Shown here piece by piece: positions 42,498 to 52,219 of a stretch of DNA of 64,000 nt (the first letter of the stretch is position 1; each line of letters opens with the position of its first letter). A program made the position numbers and the translations under genes. This stretch comes from Tabrizicola fusiformis (GTDB taxonomy: Bacteria > Pseudomonadota > Alphaproteobacteria > Rhodobacterales > Rhodobacteraceae): positions 248,001 to 312,000 of the forward strand of contig NZ_JABUHN010000005.1 of the NCBI RefSeq assembly GCF_013328815.1, in the 5' to 3' direction. The notes under the pieces were generated by a model. It was not told where the DNA came from. It saw only the letters and a program-made list of their open reading frames with translations, and made no database searches.

Positions 42498-44687
42498 GTG
42501 GTCGAGCGGGTCTATGAGGCGGGCGAACTGGTGGGCGTTCTCACCACCGAACCGCTGGGCCGGGTGCTGGATTACAAGGCGCCCGAGGGCGGTTGTGGCG
42601 ACGGCGATTTCGTCGAGGTGCCCTTGGGGCCGCGCCGGGTGCTGGGCGTGGTCTGGGGTCCAGGCGAGGGTAAGTTCGATCCTGCCCGCATCCGTCCGGT
42701 GCATCGGGTGCTGGAGGCGGCACCGATGCGGGCCGAGCTGCGCAGCTTTCTGGCCCGGGCTGCCGATTACACGCTGACGCCGTTGCCCGCCATGCTGCGG
42801 CTGGCCACGCGGGCGCCGGGGTTGGGCGATCCGGCTTCGACCAAGCGGGTCTACCGGCTGGGCGGCACGGTGCCCAACCAGATGACCGAGGCGCGGTTTC
42901 GTGTGGTCGAGGCGCTGCGGTCGTTCCGCGAGGCGCCGGTGACGTTGGGCGAGTTGGCCGAGGCGGCGGGCTGCGGCGCCTCGGTGGTCAAGGGACTGGT
43001 CAAGCTGGGCGTGGTGCTGGAGGAAGATGCGCCGCGCGATCTGCCCTATCCGCCGATGGCACCCAAGGGGGCTGCGCGGCTGGTGGGCGACCAGGTCACG
43101 GCGGGCGATGCGCTGGTGGCGGCGGTCGCGGCGGGGGCGTTTTCGGCGACGCTGCTCAAAGGGGTCACCGGCTCGGGTAAGACCGAGGTTTACCTTGAGG
43201 CGGTGGCGGAATGTCTGCGTGCCGGGCGGCAGGCACTGGTCCTGCTACCGGAAATCGCACTGACGGCGGATTTTCTGGCCCGGGTCGAGGCGCGCTTTGG
43301 CGCAAGGCCGGCCGAATGGCATTCCGGTGTCACCCAGACCGAGCGGCGGCGGCTGTGGCGGATGGTGGGGCAGGGGGGGGCGCAATTCGTCGTTGGTGCG
43401 CGGTCGGCGCTGTTCCTGCCGTTCCGCGATCTGGGGCTGATCGTGGTCGATGAAGAGCATGACACCAGCTACAAGCAGGAAGAGGGCGTGATGTATAACG
43501 CCCGCGATATGGCCGTGTTGCGGGCAAGCATCGTCGGGGCGCCGGTGGTTCTGGCCTCGGCCACGCCCTGCCTTGAGACCTGGGCCAATGTCGAGGCGGG
43601 CAAATATGGCCGCATCGACCTTGGCGCGCGGTTCGGAACGGCGGAATTGCCCGAGATGCGCGCCATCGACATGCGGGGCGAAAGCCTGTCGGCGGATCAG
43701 TGGATTTCGGCCCGGCTGGCCGGGGAGGTTCAGGCGCGGATTGCGAAGGGGGAACAGTCGCTCCTGTTCCTGAACCGCCGCGGCTATGCGCCGGTCACGC
43801 TTTGCCGGGCCTGCGGGGCGCAGGTGGGATGCGAGCATTGCGACGCCCGGATGGTCGAGCATCGTTTTCTCAAACGGCTGGTCTGCCATCAATGCGGCGC
43901 CACCAAGCCGGTGCCCGAGGCCTGCCCGTCCTGTGGGGTTGAGGGCAAGATGGCGGCGGTCGGCCCGGGGGTGGAGCGGCTGGCCGAAGAGGTGACGGCG
44001 CGCTTTCCGCAGGCGCGGCTGGCGGTGCTGTCCTCGGACCTCTTCGGATCGGCCCGGGCGCTGAAAGAGGCGATTGTGGGGATTGCCGAGGGGGCGGCGG
44101 ATATTATCATCGGCACGCAGATCGTGGCCAAGGGGCACAACTTTCCCCTGCTGACGCTGGTGGGGGTAATCGACGCTGACCTTGGCCTGCAAGGGTCCGA
44201 CCTGCGGGCGGCCGAGCGGACGTTTCAACTGATACGACAGGTGACGGGCCGGGCGGGGCGGGCGGAAAAGCGCGGGGTGGCCTATCTGCAAACCCACCAG
44301 CCCGAGCATCCGGTGATCCGCGCCATCCTTGGCGGCGATGAAGAGGCGTTCCTGCGGGCCGAGGCCGAGGAACGGCGGGCGGCGGGTGTGCCGCCCTATG
44401 GCCGGATGGTGGGGATTATCCTGTCTTCGCCCGATGTGGCACAGGCGTTTGACGTGGGCGCCGAACTCGCCCGCCGGGACGATCCGCTGCGCCGGGTGGG
44501 TGCGCAGGTCTATGGCCCGGCCCCGGCGCCGGTCGCCCGGGTGCGCGGGCGCCACCGGGTGCGCCTGTTGGTCAAGGCGGCCAAGGGCGTGCCCATTCAG
44601 GCGGCGGTTGCCGAATGGATCGGCCAGATCAGATTGCCCAGCCAGTTGCGGCTGGTGGTGGATATCGACCCGCAGAGTTTTTACTAG
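42498..44687 (+). CDS. priA: primosomal protein N' (replication restart helicase)
   Basis: PriA restarts collapsed replication forks. The 729-residue protein has a DNA-binding N-terminus, Walker A in GVTGSGKTEVYLE, the DEEH box in IVVDEEHDTSYKQEEG, and the zinc-binding Cys pairs in CRACGAQVGCEHCD and CHQCG. The start is GTG at 42498 with cggaggt upstream. A DUF6958-type gene follows on the opposite strand. Confidence 0.95.
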   Translation: MVERVYEAGELVGVLTTEPLGRVLDYKAPEGGCGDGDFVEVPLGPRRVLGVVWGPGEGKFDPARIRPVHRVLEAAPMRAELRSFLARAADYTLTPLPAMLRLATRAPGLGDPASTKRVYRLGGTVPNQMTEARFRVVEALRSFREAPVTLGELAEAAGCGASVVKGLVKLGVVLEEDAPRDLPYPPMAPKGAARLVGDQVTAGDALVAAVAAGAFSATLLKGVTGSGKTEVYLEAVAECLRAGRQALVLLPEIALTADFLARVEARFGARPAEWHSGVTQTERRRLWRMVGQGGAQFVVGARSALFLPFRDLGLIVVDEEHDTSYKQEEGVMYNARDMAVLRASIVGAPVVLASATPCLETWANVEAGKYGRIDLGARFGTAELPEMRAIDMRGESLSADQWISARLAGEVQARIAKGEQSLLFLNRRGYAPVTLCRACGAQVGCEHCDARMVEHRFLKRLVCHQCGATKPVPEACPSCGVEGKMAAVGPGVERLAEEVTARFPQARLAVLSSDLFGSARALKEAIVGIAEGAADIIIGTQIVAKGHNFPLLTLVGVIDADLGLQGSDLRAAERTFQLIRQVTGRAGRAEKRGVAYLQTHQPEHPVIRAILGGDEEAFLRAEAEERRAAGVPPYGRMVGIILSSPDVAQAFDVGAELARRDDPLRRVGAQVYGPAPAPVARVRGRHRVRLLVKAAKGVPIQAAVAEWIGQIRLPSQLRLVVDIDPQSFY

Positions 44688-44783
44688 ATCGTCGCGCAAA
44701 GCCGAGGCGTGCATCGCCGGGACCGACATTTCCCCCAAAGGGTGTCGCGGCCCGCTTGGCGGAGGGGTCGGGGGCTTTGCCAG

Positions 44784-45080
44784 CTATGCCTGCCGCCAGA
44801 GCTGCACCGGGGCCTTGTCATGGCGGACGATCACCCCCTTGGCCTCAAGGTCAAGCTGGACGCATTTCACCCACCAGCCTGCCGTCGCGCCCCCCGGAAA
44901 CAGTCCGGGGTCCAGCCGGGGGCGGACGGTTTCGATCAGGTCGGCCACCTTCAGGCCCGGCGCCTTGTCGGGCAGCGCCTCCAGCACTCTGGCCCGCATC
45001 TCCGTATATTTGGCGGCATCGACCTGATAGGTCTTGCCGGGCTGGCCGACGTTCTGAACGGTGATCTTCTCGGCTGCCAT
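44784..45080 (-). CDS. small conserved protein (DUF6958-like)
   Basis: The 98-residue soluble protein has [20 protein letters not shown], a central [17 protein letters not shown] and [20 protein letters not shown] near the end. This fits what I remember of DUF6958, a family of unknown function with a small winged-helix-like layout. It stands alone between priA and msrA, divergent from msrA. Confidence 0.65.
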   Translation of the reverse strand: MAAEKITVQNVGQPGKTYQVDAAKYTEMRARVLEALPDKAPGLKVADLIETVRPRLDPGLFPGGATAGWWVKCVQLDLEAKGVIVRHDKAPVQLWRQA

Positions 45081-45176
45081 GGCGCTCTCCCTTTCGTGTC
45101 AGTCTGCCTTGGCGGCATGGCTGGTCGCAACCGTCTTGCCGCTCTATATTGCAGGCTCAGGCGAAAGGAGGCCCCC

Positions 45177-45836
45177 ATGTTCTTCGTTGACCGCCGCAAG
45201 ATGCAGATGGTGGACCCAGCCGACGCGCTGCCGGGTCGCCCCGACCCGCTGCCCACCGCCGAGGTGCATTTCCTCTCGGGTCTGCCGCTGAAATCGCCGG
45301 TGCCTGCGGGCATGGAAGAGGCGATGTTCGGCATGGGCTGTTTCTGGGGTGTGGAGCGCAAGTTCTGGGCGGTGCCGGGGGTCTGGCTGACCATGGTCGG
45401 CTATGCCGGGGGCTATACGCCGAACCCGACCTACAAAGAGACCTGCACCCAGTTGACCGGCCATAACGAGGTGCTGCGGGTGATCTTCGATCCCGCGGTC
45501 GTCAGCTATGAAGCCTTGCTCAAATTGTTCTGGGAGGGGCACAACCCCACGCAGGGGATGCGGCAGGGCAATGACATCGGCTCCACCTATCGCTCGGGCA
45601 TCTATACCTATTCCGAAGCGCAGGCCGCGGCGGCCCATGCCTCGAAAGCGGTGTATCAGGCGGCGCTGAATGCGCAGGGGCTGGGGGAAATCACCACCGA
45701 AATCCTGCCGGCGCCGGTGTTCTATTTTGCCGAGGATTATCACCAGCAATATCTGGCCAAGAACCCCGACGGCTATTGCGGCATCGGCGGAACCGGCGTG
45801 ACCTGCCCGATCGGCACGGGGGTTGCGGCCCGCTGA
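45177..45836 (+). CDS. msrA: peptide-methionine (S)-S-oxide reductase
   Basis: MsrA repairs methionine-S-sulfoxide in proteins. The 219-residue protein has the active-site GCFWG motif (in [14 protein letters not shown]), then [20 protein letters not shown] and [20 protein letters not shown] with a resolving-type Cys. The ATG at 45177 follows aaaggagg. It lies upstream of prmA with 70 bp between. Confidence 0.95.
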   Translation: MFFVDRRKMQMVDPADALPGRPDPLPTAEVHFLSGLPLKSPVPAGMEEAMFGMGCFWGVERKFWAVPGVWLTMVGYAGGYTPNPTYKETCTQLTGHNEVLRVIFDPAVVSYEALLKLFWEGHNPTQGMRQGNDIGSTYRSGIYTYSEAQAAAAHASKAVYQAALNAQGLGEITTEILPAPVFYFAEDYHQQYLAKNPDGYCGIGGTGVTCPIGTGVAAR

Positions 45837-45906
45837 GGCCCCCTGCGCTTGACCCGGAAGGGCCAAGCGCCTAAGCCGCGGGGCAGGACAGCAACCGGGG
45901 GTTCCG

Positions 45907-47019
45907 ATGCCGCTTTATCTCGCAAGTTCGCTGGTCGAAGGCGATGATGCCGCTTTCGCGCTTGCCGAGGCGCTGGAACGGATGAGCCCGGCCCCGCTGG
46001 ATGCCGAATGCTATGATGCCGAGGGGATGCCCGGCATGGTCGAGGTGCTGGCCACCTTCCAGTTCGCCCCCGATGCGACGCTGCTGGATGTGGTTGCCGC
46101 GGCCTTTGGTGCCACCCCCTTCACGGTAAGCGAGCAGCATCAGAACACCTTCTCCGCCCTGACCACCCTGCCCGGGGAGGCTGCCGCCCGCGCGCTGGCC
46201 GAGGCGCTTGAGGCGCTGGACCCCGCCCCCTATGGCGTGGGCGCCTTCGAGATCGAGGATGGCTCGGGTCTGTGGGAGGTGGGCAGCTATTTCCACGACG
46301 CGCCGGATGCGGCGGTGCTGAACGGTCTGGGTGCCAAACATGGTGCGCGGCCCTTTGCCATTTCCGAAGTGCCCGATGTCGATTGGGTCGCCAAGGTGCG
46401 CCGCGAGTTGAGCCCGGTCGAGGCGGGGCGCTTCTTTGTCTATGGCAGCCACGATGCCGACAAGGTGCCGACGGCCCCGGGGCGCGTGGCCTTGCAGATC
46501 GAGGCGACCGTGGCCTTTGGCACCGGCCACCACGGCACCACGCTGGGTTGCCTGCGCGCCTTCGACCGGCTGTTCGACGCCGGGCTTCGCCCGCGCAAGG
46601 TGGCCGATATCGGCTGCGGCACGGCGGTTCTGGCCATGGCGGCGGCGGCGGTGTTGCCCGATGCGCTGGTCATTGCCAGCGACATTGATCAGGTCGCGGT
46701 GGATGTGGCCGAGGCGAATGTGGCGATCAACGGGCTGGACGGGCGGGTGGAATGCCTTGAGGCGGCGGGCTTTGCCCATCCCCGCCTGCATCAGGCCGGT
46801 CCCTATGATCTGGTCTTCGCCAATATCCTGAAAGGCCCGCTGATCGAGCTGGCACCCGATATGGCCCGCCATACCGCGCCGGGCGGACTTGTCATCCTGT
46901 CCGGCCTTCTGGTGGTGCAGGCCGAGGCGGTGACGGCGGCCTATGTGGCGGCCGGTTTCACCCCCGAAGCGCGTGAGGATCTGGGGGAGTGGTCGGCATT
47001 GGTGCTGAAACGGAACTAG
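45907..47019 (+). CDS. prmA: ribosomal protein L11 methyltransferase with duplicated N-terminal domain
   Basis: PrmA methylates ribosomal protein L11. The C-terminal SAM domain shows ADIGCGTAVLAMAAA and FANILKGPLIELAP, and FGTGHHGTT. The usual length is about 290; this product has 370 residues. Residues about 2-78 resemble residues about 80-155: both read [ST]-[ST]-L, then AEALE, a Pro-Ala-Pro, G/E-hydrophobic blocks, and end PF-[TA]-[VI]-SE. So the substrate-recognition domain seems duplicated in tandem. The ORF is continuous with no frameshift. The start at 45907 is the only good ATG. Confidence 0.9.
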   Translation: MPLYLASSLVEGDDAAFALAEALERMSPAPLDAECYDAEGMPGMVEVLATFQFAPDATLLDVVAAAFGATPFTVSEQHQNTFSALTTLPGEAAARALAEALEALDPAPYGVGAFEIEDGSGLWEVGSYFHDAPDAAVLNGLGAKHGARPFAISEVPDVDWVAKVRRELSPVEAGRFFVYGSHDADKVPTAPGRVALQIEATVAFGTGHHGTTLGCLRAFDRLFDAGLRPRKVADIGCGTAVLAMAAAAVLPDALVIASDIDQVAVDVAEANVAINGLDGRVECLEAAGFAHPRLHQAGPYDLVFANILKGPLIELAPDMARHTAPGGLVILSGLLVVQAEAVTAAYVAAGFTPEAREDLGEWSALVLKRN

Positions 47020-47125
47020 ACCGTTTCGGGCTTTCCCGGGGCAGGACCGGGCCATCTGCCCCAATCTCGCCACATTCCCGACCTAGTTTTACCTTGGGTG
47101 GGCGAGTGTATGTGGGATTTCAGGT

Positions 47126-47476
47126 ATGGCCGATCCGAATCTTGTCGATTTCTATGACCGCGTGTCGCGCTTTGAACGGGCCCGGGCGCATGGTTGGGCG
47201 CATCAGACCGGCGGTATGCCGGAACCGCGCCGCATCCGGGGCACACGCCGCCGCCGTTCCTTCCTGATGCCGCTGCTGCTGGTCGCCTTTGCCATCTTTG
47301 CGATGAAGGGGGCGATCCTGTATTCCGTCGGCGCCTCGGCCTATCAGGACCGTGTGGCGCGGCTTGAGGCGGGCGAGGGGTTTGACCGGCTGGGTGCATG
47401 GATGATGCAGGCCGATCCGCTGACCCAGTTCATGGCGGGGCAGATTGCCCATGCCATGCTGCAAATCCAGAAATGA
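47126..47476 (+). CDS. single-pass membrane protein, function unknown
   Basis: The 116-residue protein has a charged N-terminus (to about residue 45, with RRIRGTRRRRS), one membrane segment (SFLMPLLLVAFAIFAMKGAI, about 45-65) and a helical C-terminus ending in MLQIQK. It is a Rhodobacteraceae-type hypothetical protein and its role is unknown. It follows prmA by 106 bp; a hairpin at 47492 ends the unit. Confidence 0.65.
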   Translation: MADPNLVDFYDRVSRFERARAHGWAHQTGGMPEPRRIRGTRRRRSFLMPLLLVAFAIFAMKGAILYSVGASAYQDRVARLEAGEGFDRLGAWMMQADPLTQFMAGQIAHAMLQIQK

Positions 47477-47491
47477 CCCCGGAAATGCAAA

Positions 47492-47522
47492 AGGCCGGCG
47501 TTCTTGCGAACGACGGCCCAGC
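47492..47522. terminator. hairpin between two convergent genes
   Basis: An imperfect stem aaggccggcgttc / gaacgacggcc with loop ttgc lies between the membrane-protein gene and the DUF1127 gene. Confidence 0.55.
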
Positions 47523-47557
47523 ATCTTGAAGCCCTGATTGCGGGCTCGGCTTCGGCC

Positions 47558-47761
47558 TCAGCGGCCGATCAGCTCGATGTCGCCCCGGCACAGGCCGATG
47601 TCTTCCAGCTCACGGTCTGACAGCTTGGTGAGCGCCTTGCGCGTCACACGGGCGTCGTTCCAGGCAGAGAAGCGGGCGGTCACTTCGGTCAGCGACTGAA
47701 CGAAGCGGAAGATCGAGATGGCGCCGAACGGCGCCGTGCGGGTCGTTTCATAGGCGGCCAT
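47558..47761 (-). CDS. DUF1127 family small protein
   Basis: The 67-residue protein has the DUF1127 core in RKALTKLSDRELEDIGLCRG and ends in DIELIGR. Members are small, basic and stress-linked; some bind RNA. It is monocistronic on the minus strand, next to a 322-bp gap with the ruvC promoter region. It resembles the DUF1127 gene at 35927 only in family. Confidence 0.82.
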   Translation of the reverse strand: MAAYETTRTAPFGAISIFRFVQSLTEVTARFSAWNDARVTRKALTKLSDRELEDIGLCRGDIELIGR

Positions 47762-48083
47762 GGCGGTATCCTTTCACAAACTGCTCACGGGGGAGGCAGC
47801 TTCCCGCCTCCGATGACGGCTAAATAGTCATGCTGCGTATGCAAAGCAATGAGAGTGCGGACATGCCTGCAATGCGTGTCCTGCATGGCTTGTCGCCACA
47901 TTTTCGCCATGTTTTTCAGGGTGGGTGCCCCGAACTGGCGGCCAATGTCGGGTTTCGGACCGCGATTGTCGCCTTTGCTGCATGTGCATAATGCCCGACC
48001 CGCACGGCGACAAGTCTGCAATTGATCTTGGCGGATGTTCTCTTTTCGTGCTAACCCTTGGAAAAGACCGAAAAGGGGCAGGC
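47762..48083 (+). promoter_or_regulatory. 322-bp gap with ruvC and DUF1127 promoters, LexA-like site
   Basis: No gene is visible. On the ruvC side a near LexA box, GTTC-N7-GTGC, lies at 48037-48051 (one mismatch to GTTC-N7-GTTC), 33 bp before the ruvC ATG at 48084. On the other side the DUF1127 start has gaaagga near its ATG. No strong inverted repeat was found elsewhere. Confidence 0.45.
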
Positions 48084-48596
48084 ATGCGCGTTCTGGGGAT
48101 TGACCCGGGCTTGCGGAATCTGGGTTGGGGGGTGATCGACGTGGCCGGCGCCCGCATCACCCATGTCGCCAATGGCATCTGCCATTCGGACGGCGCCGAG
48201 GGCAGCCTTGCCCAGCGGTTGCGCAGCCTGCACGCCCAACTGACCGAGGTTCTGCGGGCCTATGCGCCCGATGCCGCGGCGGTGGAGCATACCTTCGTCA
48301 ACAAGGACGCAGTGGCCACGCTGAAATTGGGGCAGGCGCGCGGGATTGCCCTGCTGGTTCCGGCGCAGGCCGGGATCGAGGTGGGCGAATACGCCCCCAA
48401 TGCGGTAAAGAAGACCGTGGTTGGCGTCGGCCATGCCGCCAAGGTGCAGGTGGACCATATGGTGCGGCTGCACCTGCCGGGGGTGGCCATTACCGGGCCG
48501 GACGCGGCAGATGCGCTGGCCGTGGCGATCTGCCATGCACATCATCTGCAAAGCTCGACCCGGTTGCAGGATGCGCTGCGGAGGGCGGCAGGATGA
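48084..48596 (+). CDS. ruvC: Holliday junction endonuclease RuvC
   Basis: RuvC resolves Holliday junctions. The 170-residue RNase H-like protein has the first metal Asp in [13 protein letters not shown], the Glu in [12 protein letters not shown], and the final acidic block in [17 protein letters not shown]. The ATG at 48084 follows aaaggggc. ruvA follows with a 4-bp overlap (ATGA), then ruvB, so the three form an operon. A possible SOS site lies upstream. Confidence 0.97.
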   Translation: MRVLGIDPGLRNLGWGVIDVAGARITHVANGICHSDGAEGSLAQRLRSLHAQLTEVLRAYAPDAAAVEHTFVNKDAVATLKLGQARGIALLVPAQAGIEVGEYAPNAVKKTVVGVGHAAKVQVDHMVRLHLPGVAITGPDAADALAVAICHAHHLQSSTRLQDALRRAAG

Positions 48597-49264
48597 TCGG
48601 CAAGATTTCCGGGCGGCTGGACTGGCGCGGCAGCGATCAGGTGCTGATCGACGTGCGCGGGGTGGGCTATATCGTGCATGTGTCCGAGCGCACGCTGGCT
48701 GGCCTGCCCGGCGTAGGCGAGGCGGTGTCGCTTTATACCGAACTGATGGTGCGCGAAGACCTGCTGCAACTCTTCGGCTTTCCCACCATGCTGGAGAAAG
48801 AGTGGCACAAACTCCTGACCACCGTGCAGGGCGTGGGCGCCAAGGCGGCCATGGCGATTCTTGGCACGCTGGGCGCCGAGGGCACCGCGCGCGCAATCAC
48901 GCTGGGCGATGCCCGCGCCGTGCAGGCCGCGCCGGGGGTGGGGCCGAAACTGGCGCAACGGGTGATCCTTGAGCTGAAATCCAAGGCGCCGGGCGTCATG
49001 GCGATGGGCGTCAGCCTTGCCGCCACCGCCAGCGCCGAAGATGTGGTGATCGAGCCTGCGACGGCGGCGCCAAAGCGCGCCAAGGCGCCGCCTCCGCCGC
49101 CCCGCGCTGCCTTTACCGCCGACGCGCTCTCGGCGCTGATCAACCTTGGTTATTCGCAGGGTGACGCGGCGCAGGCCGTGGCCACCGTCGCCGGCGAAAC
49201 GCCCGAGGCCGACACCGCCGCCCTGATCCGCGCCAGCCTGAAACTGCTGGCACCCCGGGGATAA
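48593..49264 (+). CDS. ruvA: Holliday junction branch migration protein RuvA
   Basis: RuvA binds the junction and recruits RuvB. The 223-residue protein has the N-terminal OB-fold ([11 protein letters not shown] to about residue 60), the helix-hairpin-helix region with [13 protein letters not shown] and [12 protein letters not shown], an acidic/Pro-rich linker at about 165-180 and the RuvB-binding C-terminus ([18 protein letters not shown]). It overlaps ruvC by 4 bp. Confidence 0.96.
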   Translation: MIGKISGRLDWRGSDQVLIDVRGVGYIVHVSERTLAGLPGVGEAVSLYTELMVREDLLQLFGFPTMLEKEWHKLLTTVQGVGAKAAMAILGTLGAEGTARAITLGDARAVQAAPGVGPKLAQRVILELKSKAPGVMAMGVSLAATASAEDVVIEPATAAPKRAKAPPPPPRAAFTADALSALINLGYSQGDAAQAVATVAGETPEADTAALIRASLKLLAPRG

Positions 49265-49267
49265 GCC

Positions 49268-50293
49268 ATGCAATCCGACCCGGCCCTGCGCCCCGACCGC
49301 CAGCCCGAAGACAATGACCGTGCGCTCCGCCCGCAGGGGCTGGACGAGTTCATCGGCCAGCACGAGGCGCGTGCCAATCTGCGCGTCTTCATCGAAAGCG
49401 CCAAGATGCGGGGCGAGGCGATGGACCACACGCTGTTCCACGGCCCGCCCGGTCTGGGCAAGACCACTCTGGCGCAGATCATGGCGCGCGAATTGGGGGT
49501 CGGCTTTCGCATGACCTCGGGGCCGGTTCTGGCCAAGCCGGGCGACCTTGCGGCGATCCTGACCAATCTCGAACCCCGCGATGTGCTGTTCATCGACGAG
49601 ATTCACCGTCTGTCGCCGGTGGTGGAAGAGGTGTTGTATCCTGCGCTGGAAGATTTCGCGCTGGATCTGGTGATCGGCGAAGGCCCGGCGGCGCGGACCG
49701 TGCGGATTGACCTGCAACCCTTCACGCTGGTCGGTGCCACGACGCGGCTGGGCCTGCTGACCACGCCGCTGCGCGACCGTTTCGGCATTCCGACCCGGCT
49801 GCAATTCTATACCGAAGACGAACTGGACCTGATCGTGACCCGTGGCGCGCGGCTGCTGGGCATTGCCAGCGATCCCGACGGCACGCGCGAGATTGCCCGC
49901 CGCGCCCGGGGCACGCCGCGCATTGCCGGGCGTCTTCTGCGCCGGGTGGTCGATTTCGTCACGGTCGAGGGGGATGGCCGCCTGACGCGCGACATCGCCG
50001 ACCGTGCGCTGACCCGGCTGGGGGTGGATCACCTTGGCCTCGATGGTGCGGACCGGCGCTATATGTTGCTCCTCGCCGAAAACTATGGCGGTGGGCCGGT
50101 GGGGGTGGAAACCCTCTCGGCCGCGCTGTCGGAAAGCCGCGATGCCATCGAAGAGGTGATCGAGCCTTACCTCTTGCAACAGGGTCTGATCCAGCGCACC
50201 CCGCGTGGCCGGATGCTCGCCGCGAAGGCATGGCGCCACCTTGGTCTCGATGCCCCACGCGCACCGGGGCAGAGCGATCTCTTCGACGGCTGA
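49268..50293 (+). CDS. ruvB: Holliday junction helicase RuvB
   Basis: RuvB is the AAA+ motor of branch migration. The 341-residue protein has the Walker A in [15 protein letters not shown], the Walker B in [11 protein letters not shown], an arginine-finger-like [18 protein letters not shown] region and the C-terminal winged helix with [16 protein letters not shown]. It starts 3 bp after ruvA and completes the operon. Confidence 0.97.
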   Translation: MQSDPALRPDRQPEDNDRALRPQGLDEFIGQHEARANLRVFIESAKMRGEAMDHTLFHGPPGLGKTTLAQIMARELGVGFRMTSGPVLAKPGDLAAILTNLEPRDVLFIDEIHRLSPVVEEVLYPALEDFALDLVIGEGPAARTVRIDLQPFTLVGATTRLGLLTTPLRDRFGIPTRLQFYTEDELDLIVTRGARLLGIASDPDGTREIARRARGTPRIAGRLLRRVVDFVTVEGDGRLTRDIADRALTRLGVDHLGLDGADRRYMLLLAENYGGGPVGVETLSAALSESRDAIEEVIEPYLLQQGLIQRTPRGRMLAAKAWRHLGLDAPRAPGQSDLFDG

Positions 50294-50305
50294 TGTCTCG
50301 CGGTG

Positions 50306-50328
50306 GCGGGGCCGGGTGCCCGGCCCGC
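50306..50328. terminator. hairpin between convergent ruvB and Lrp genes
   Basis: A GC-rich stem gcggggccggg / cccggcccgc (one bulged G) with a two-base loop lies between the two stops. It may stop transcription from both sides. Confidence 0.6.
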
Positions 50329-50333
50329 AAGGA

Positions 50334-50765
50334 TCAGACGGCGCGGTCCAGCCGGGTGGAGAGGTGGATCAGGCTTTCCGAGCTTTTCACGCCGGTCATC
50401 GCGCCGATCTGATCCAGCACCGAATCAAGCACCTGGGTGTTCGGCGCCGCGATTTGCAGCAAAAGGTCGAAACGGCCTGAGGTGGTGAAGACCCGCTCAA
50501 CCTCGGGCACCGATTTCAGCCGGGTCAGGATGGCGGCCTGGCTGCGCGGCTCGATTGTCAGCAGGACCGAGGCGCGCAACCGCCCCTGCCGTGCCGCCTC
50601 GCCCAGTTTCAGCGTGTATCCGGCGATGATGCCGCCGGTCTCCAGCCGCTCCAGCCGGGCCTGAATCGTCGAGCGGGCGACCTTCAAGCGGCGGGCCAGC
50701 GTGGCCACCGACATCCGTGCGTCGGCCCCCAGAAGGGTCAGAATGTTACGATCGAGGTCATCCAT
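50334..50765 (-). CDS. Lrp/AsnC family transcriptional regulator
   Basis: The 143-residue protein has the N-terminal helix-turn-helix (ILTLLGADARMSVATLARRL, then KVARSTIQARLERLE) and the C-terminal RAM domain (about 65-140; VFTTSGRFDLLLQIAA). Lrp-type regulators respond to amino acids. It is divergent from the ornithine/lysine decarboxylase gene, which it may control. Two TTTGTCCGG copies lie in the 214-bp gap (50770 and 50821). Confidence 0.85.
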   Translation of the reverse strand: MDDLDRNILTLLGADARMSVATLARRLKVARSTIQARLERLETGGIIAGYTLKLGEAARQGRLRASVLLTIEPRSQAAILTRLKSVPEVERVFTTSGRFDLLLQIAAPNTQVLDSVLDQIGAMTGVKSSESLIHLSTRLDRAV

Positions 50766-50979
50766 GCAATTTGTCCGGCGGTTTCGTCATTCTGACGGTG
50801 ATTCACGCCAGATATATAGTTTTGTCCGGTGGGAATGTCACCCATATGCGGCATCCTCAGTTGCAGGAAAAGGGCGGCTCATACGCACCTGGCCTGGTTG
50901 GAAAAACCTCGCAGGTGCCCGGGCCCGTATCAGGCAACGGAAGGGGACTTGCATCTTGTTGGCAGAAAGGATCACGCCG

Positions 50980-52125
50980 ATGGGACTGTCCAAAACGATC
51001 TGGACCAATCCGACCGAATTCCTCCGCAACCAGCAGCCGGAGAACCCGGTGCTGTTCTTTGCGCCTTCGGTCGTTCAGGCCATGGCGCGCCGTTTTCTTG
51101 ACGGATTTCCGGGGCTGGTGACCTATGCGGTCAAGTCTAACCCGGGCGAAGAGATGGTGGAAAACCTCATCGCGGCAGGCGTGAAAGGGTTTGACTGCGC
51201 CTCGCCGTTCGAGATTGACCTGATCCGCCGTTTGGCCCCCGATGCGGCCATTCACTATAACAACCCGGTGCGTTCGCGGGCCGAGATCGCCCATGCCGTG
51301 GCGCGGGGCATCAAAAGCTATTCGGTTGATTCGGCTTCGGAACTGGCCAAGCTGATCGAGATGGTTCCGGCGGCGGGCACCGAGATTTCGGTGCGCTTCA
51401 AGCTGCCGGTGGCAGGGGCGGCCTATAACTTTGGCGCCAAGTTCGGTGCGACCGAGGAACTGGCGGTCGAACTCCTCAAGACCGTGGCGGCGGCGGGCTT
51501 TGTGCCGTCGATCACCTTCCATCCGGGCACGCAATGCACCGACCCGAACGCTTGGGCCAGCTATATCCGCGAGGCGGCGGTGATCGCGCGCCGCGCCGGG
51601 GTGAAGATTCGCCGGCTGAATGTTGGCGGCGGTTTCCCGAACCACCGGGCGACCGGCGTGGTGCCGCAGCTTGACGCCACGTTCGAGACCATCGGCCGTG
51701 TCGCGCGTGAGGCGTTCGGCGCCGATCTGCCGGAACTGGTCTGCGAGCCGGGCCGCGCACTTTGCGGCGACGCCTTCACTTTGGCGGCGCGGATCAAGGC
51801 GGTGCGCGACGATCTGCATGTCTTCCTGAACGACGGCCTTTACGGCAGCCTGTTCGAGCTGGGCCAGATCGGCATCATCGACCGGATCGAAGTGCTGGAT
51901 CCGCAGGGCACGCGCCGCAGCGGCGCCGTGCATGGCCGCATCTGTTTTGGCCCGACCTGCGATTCGGTGGATCGGCTGCCGGGCGATGTGCCCTTCCCCG
52001 ACGATATCGCCGAGGGCGATTTCGTGGTGGTCCACGGCATGGGCGCCTATTCGACGGTGACCAACAGCCGTTTCAACGGTTTTGGCGAGTTGCAACTGGT
52101 GACGGTGCTGTCGCTCAAGCTCTGA
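50980..52125 (+). CDS. ornithine/lysine decarboxylase-like enzyme (type III PLP)
   Basis: This fold-III PLP enzyme of 381 residues has the PLP Lys in LVTYAVKSNPGE, a glycine loop in RRLNVGGGFPNH, GRALCGDAFT, and the catalytic Cys in ICFGPTCDSVD, typical of ornithine decarboxylases. It would make putrescine (or cadaverine) from ornithine (or lysine). The ATG at 50980 is preceded by agaaagga; the frame is open further up. aguB, another putrescine enzyme, lies 1.3 kb downstream. A terminator follows. Confidence 0.88.
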   Translation: MGLSKTIWTNPTEFLRNQQPENPVLFFAPSVVQAMARRFLDGFPGLVTYAVKSNPGEEMVENLIAAGVKGFDCASPFEIDLIRRLAPDAAIHYNNPVRSRAEIAHAVARGIKSYSVDSASELAKLIEMVPAAGTEISVRFKLPVAGAAYNFGAKFGATEELAVELLKTVAAAGFVPSITFHPGTQCTDPNAWASYIREAAVIARRAGVKIRRLNVGGGFPNHRATGVVPQLDATFETIGRVAREAFGADLPELVCEPGRALCGDAFTLAARIKAVRDDLHVFLNDGLYGSLFELGQIGIIDRIEVLDPQGTRRSGAVHGRICFGPTCDSVDRLPGDVPFPDDIAEGDFVVVHGMGAYSTVTNSRFNGFGELQLVTVLSLKL

Positions 52126-52176
52126 GCGCAGGGAATTAACCTTGCGTTCGGGCAAATTCGGCTAAACTCGGGGCAG

Positions 52177-52203
52177 GGCCCGCCGGTTGCGGCGGGCCTT
52201 TTG
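52177..52203 (+). terminator. intrinsic terminator after the decarboxylase gene
   Basis: A perfect 8-bp stem GGCCCGCC / GGCGGGCC with loop ggttgc is followed by ttttg. Confidence 0.85.
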
Positions 52204-52219
52204 CCTGAACGGGGGCCGG

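Noticed and set aside
45907-47019. Two separate genes read as one prmA
   Set aside because: The frame is continuous, with no internal start or ribosome site at the domain border.
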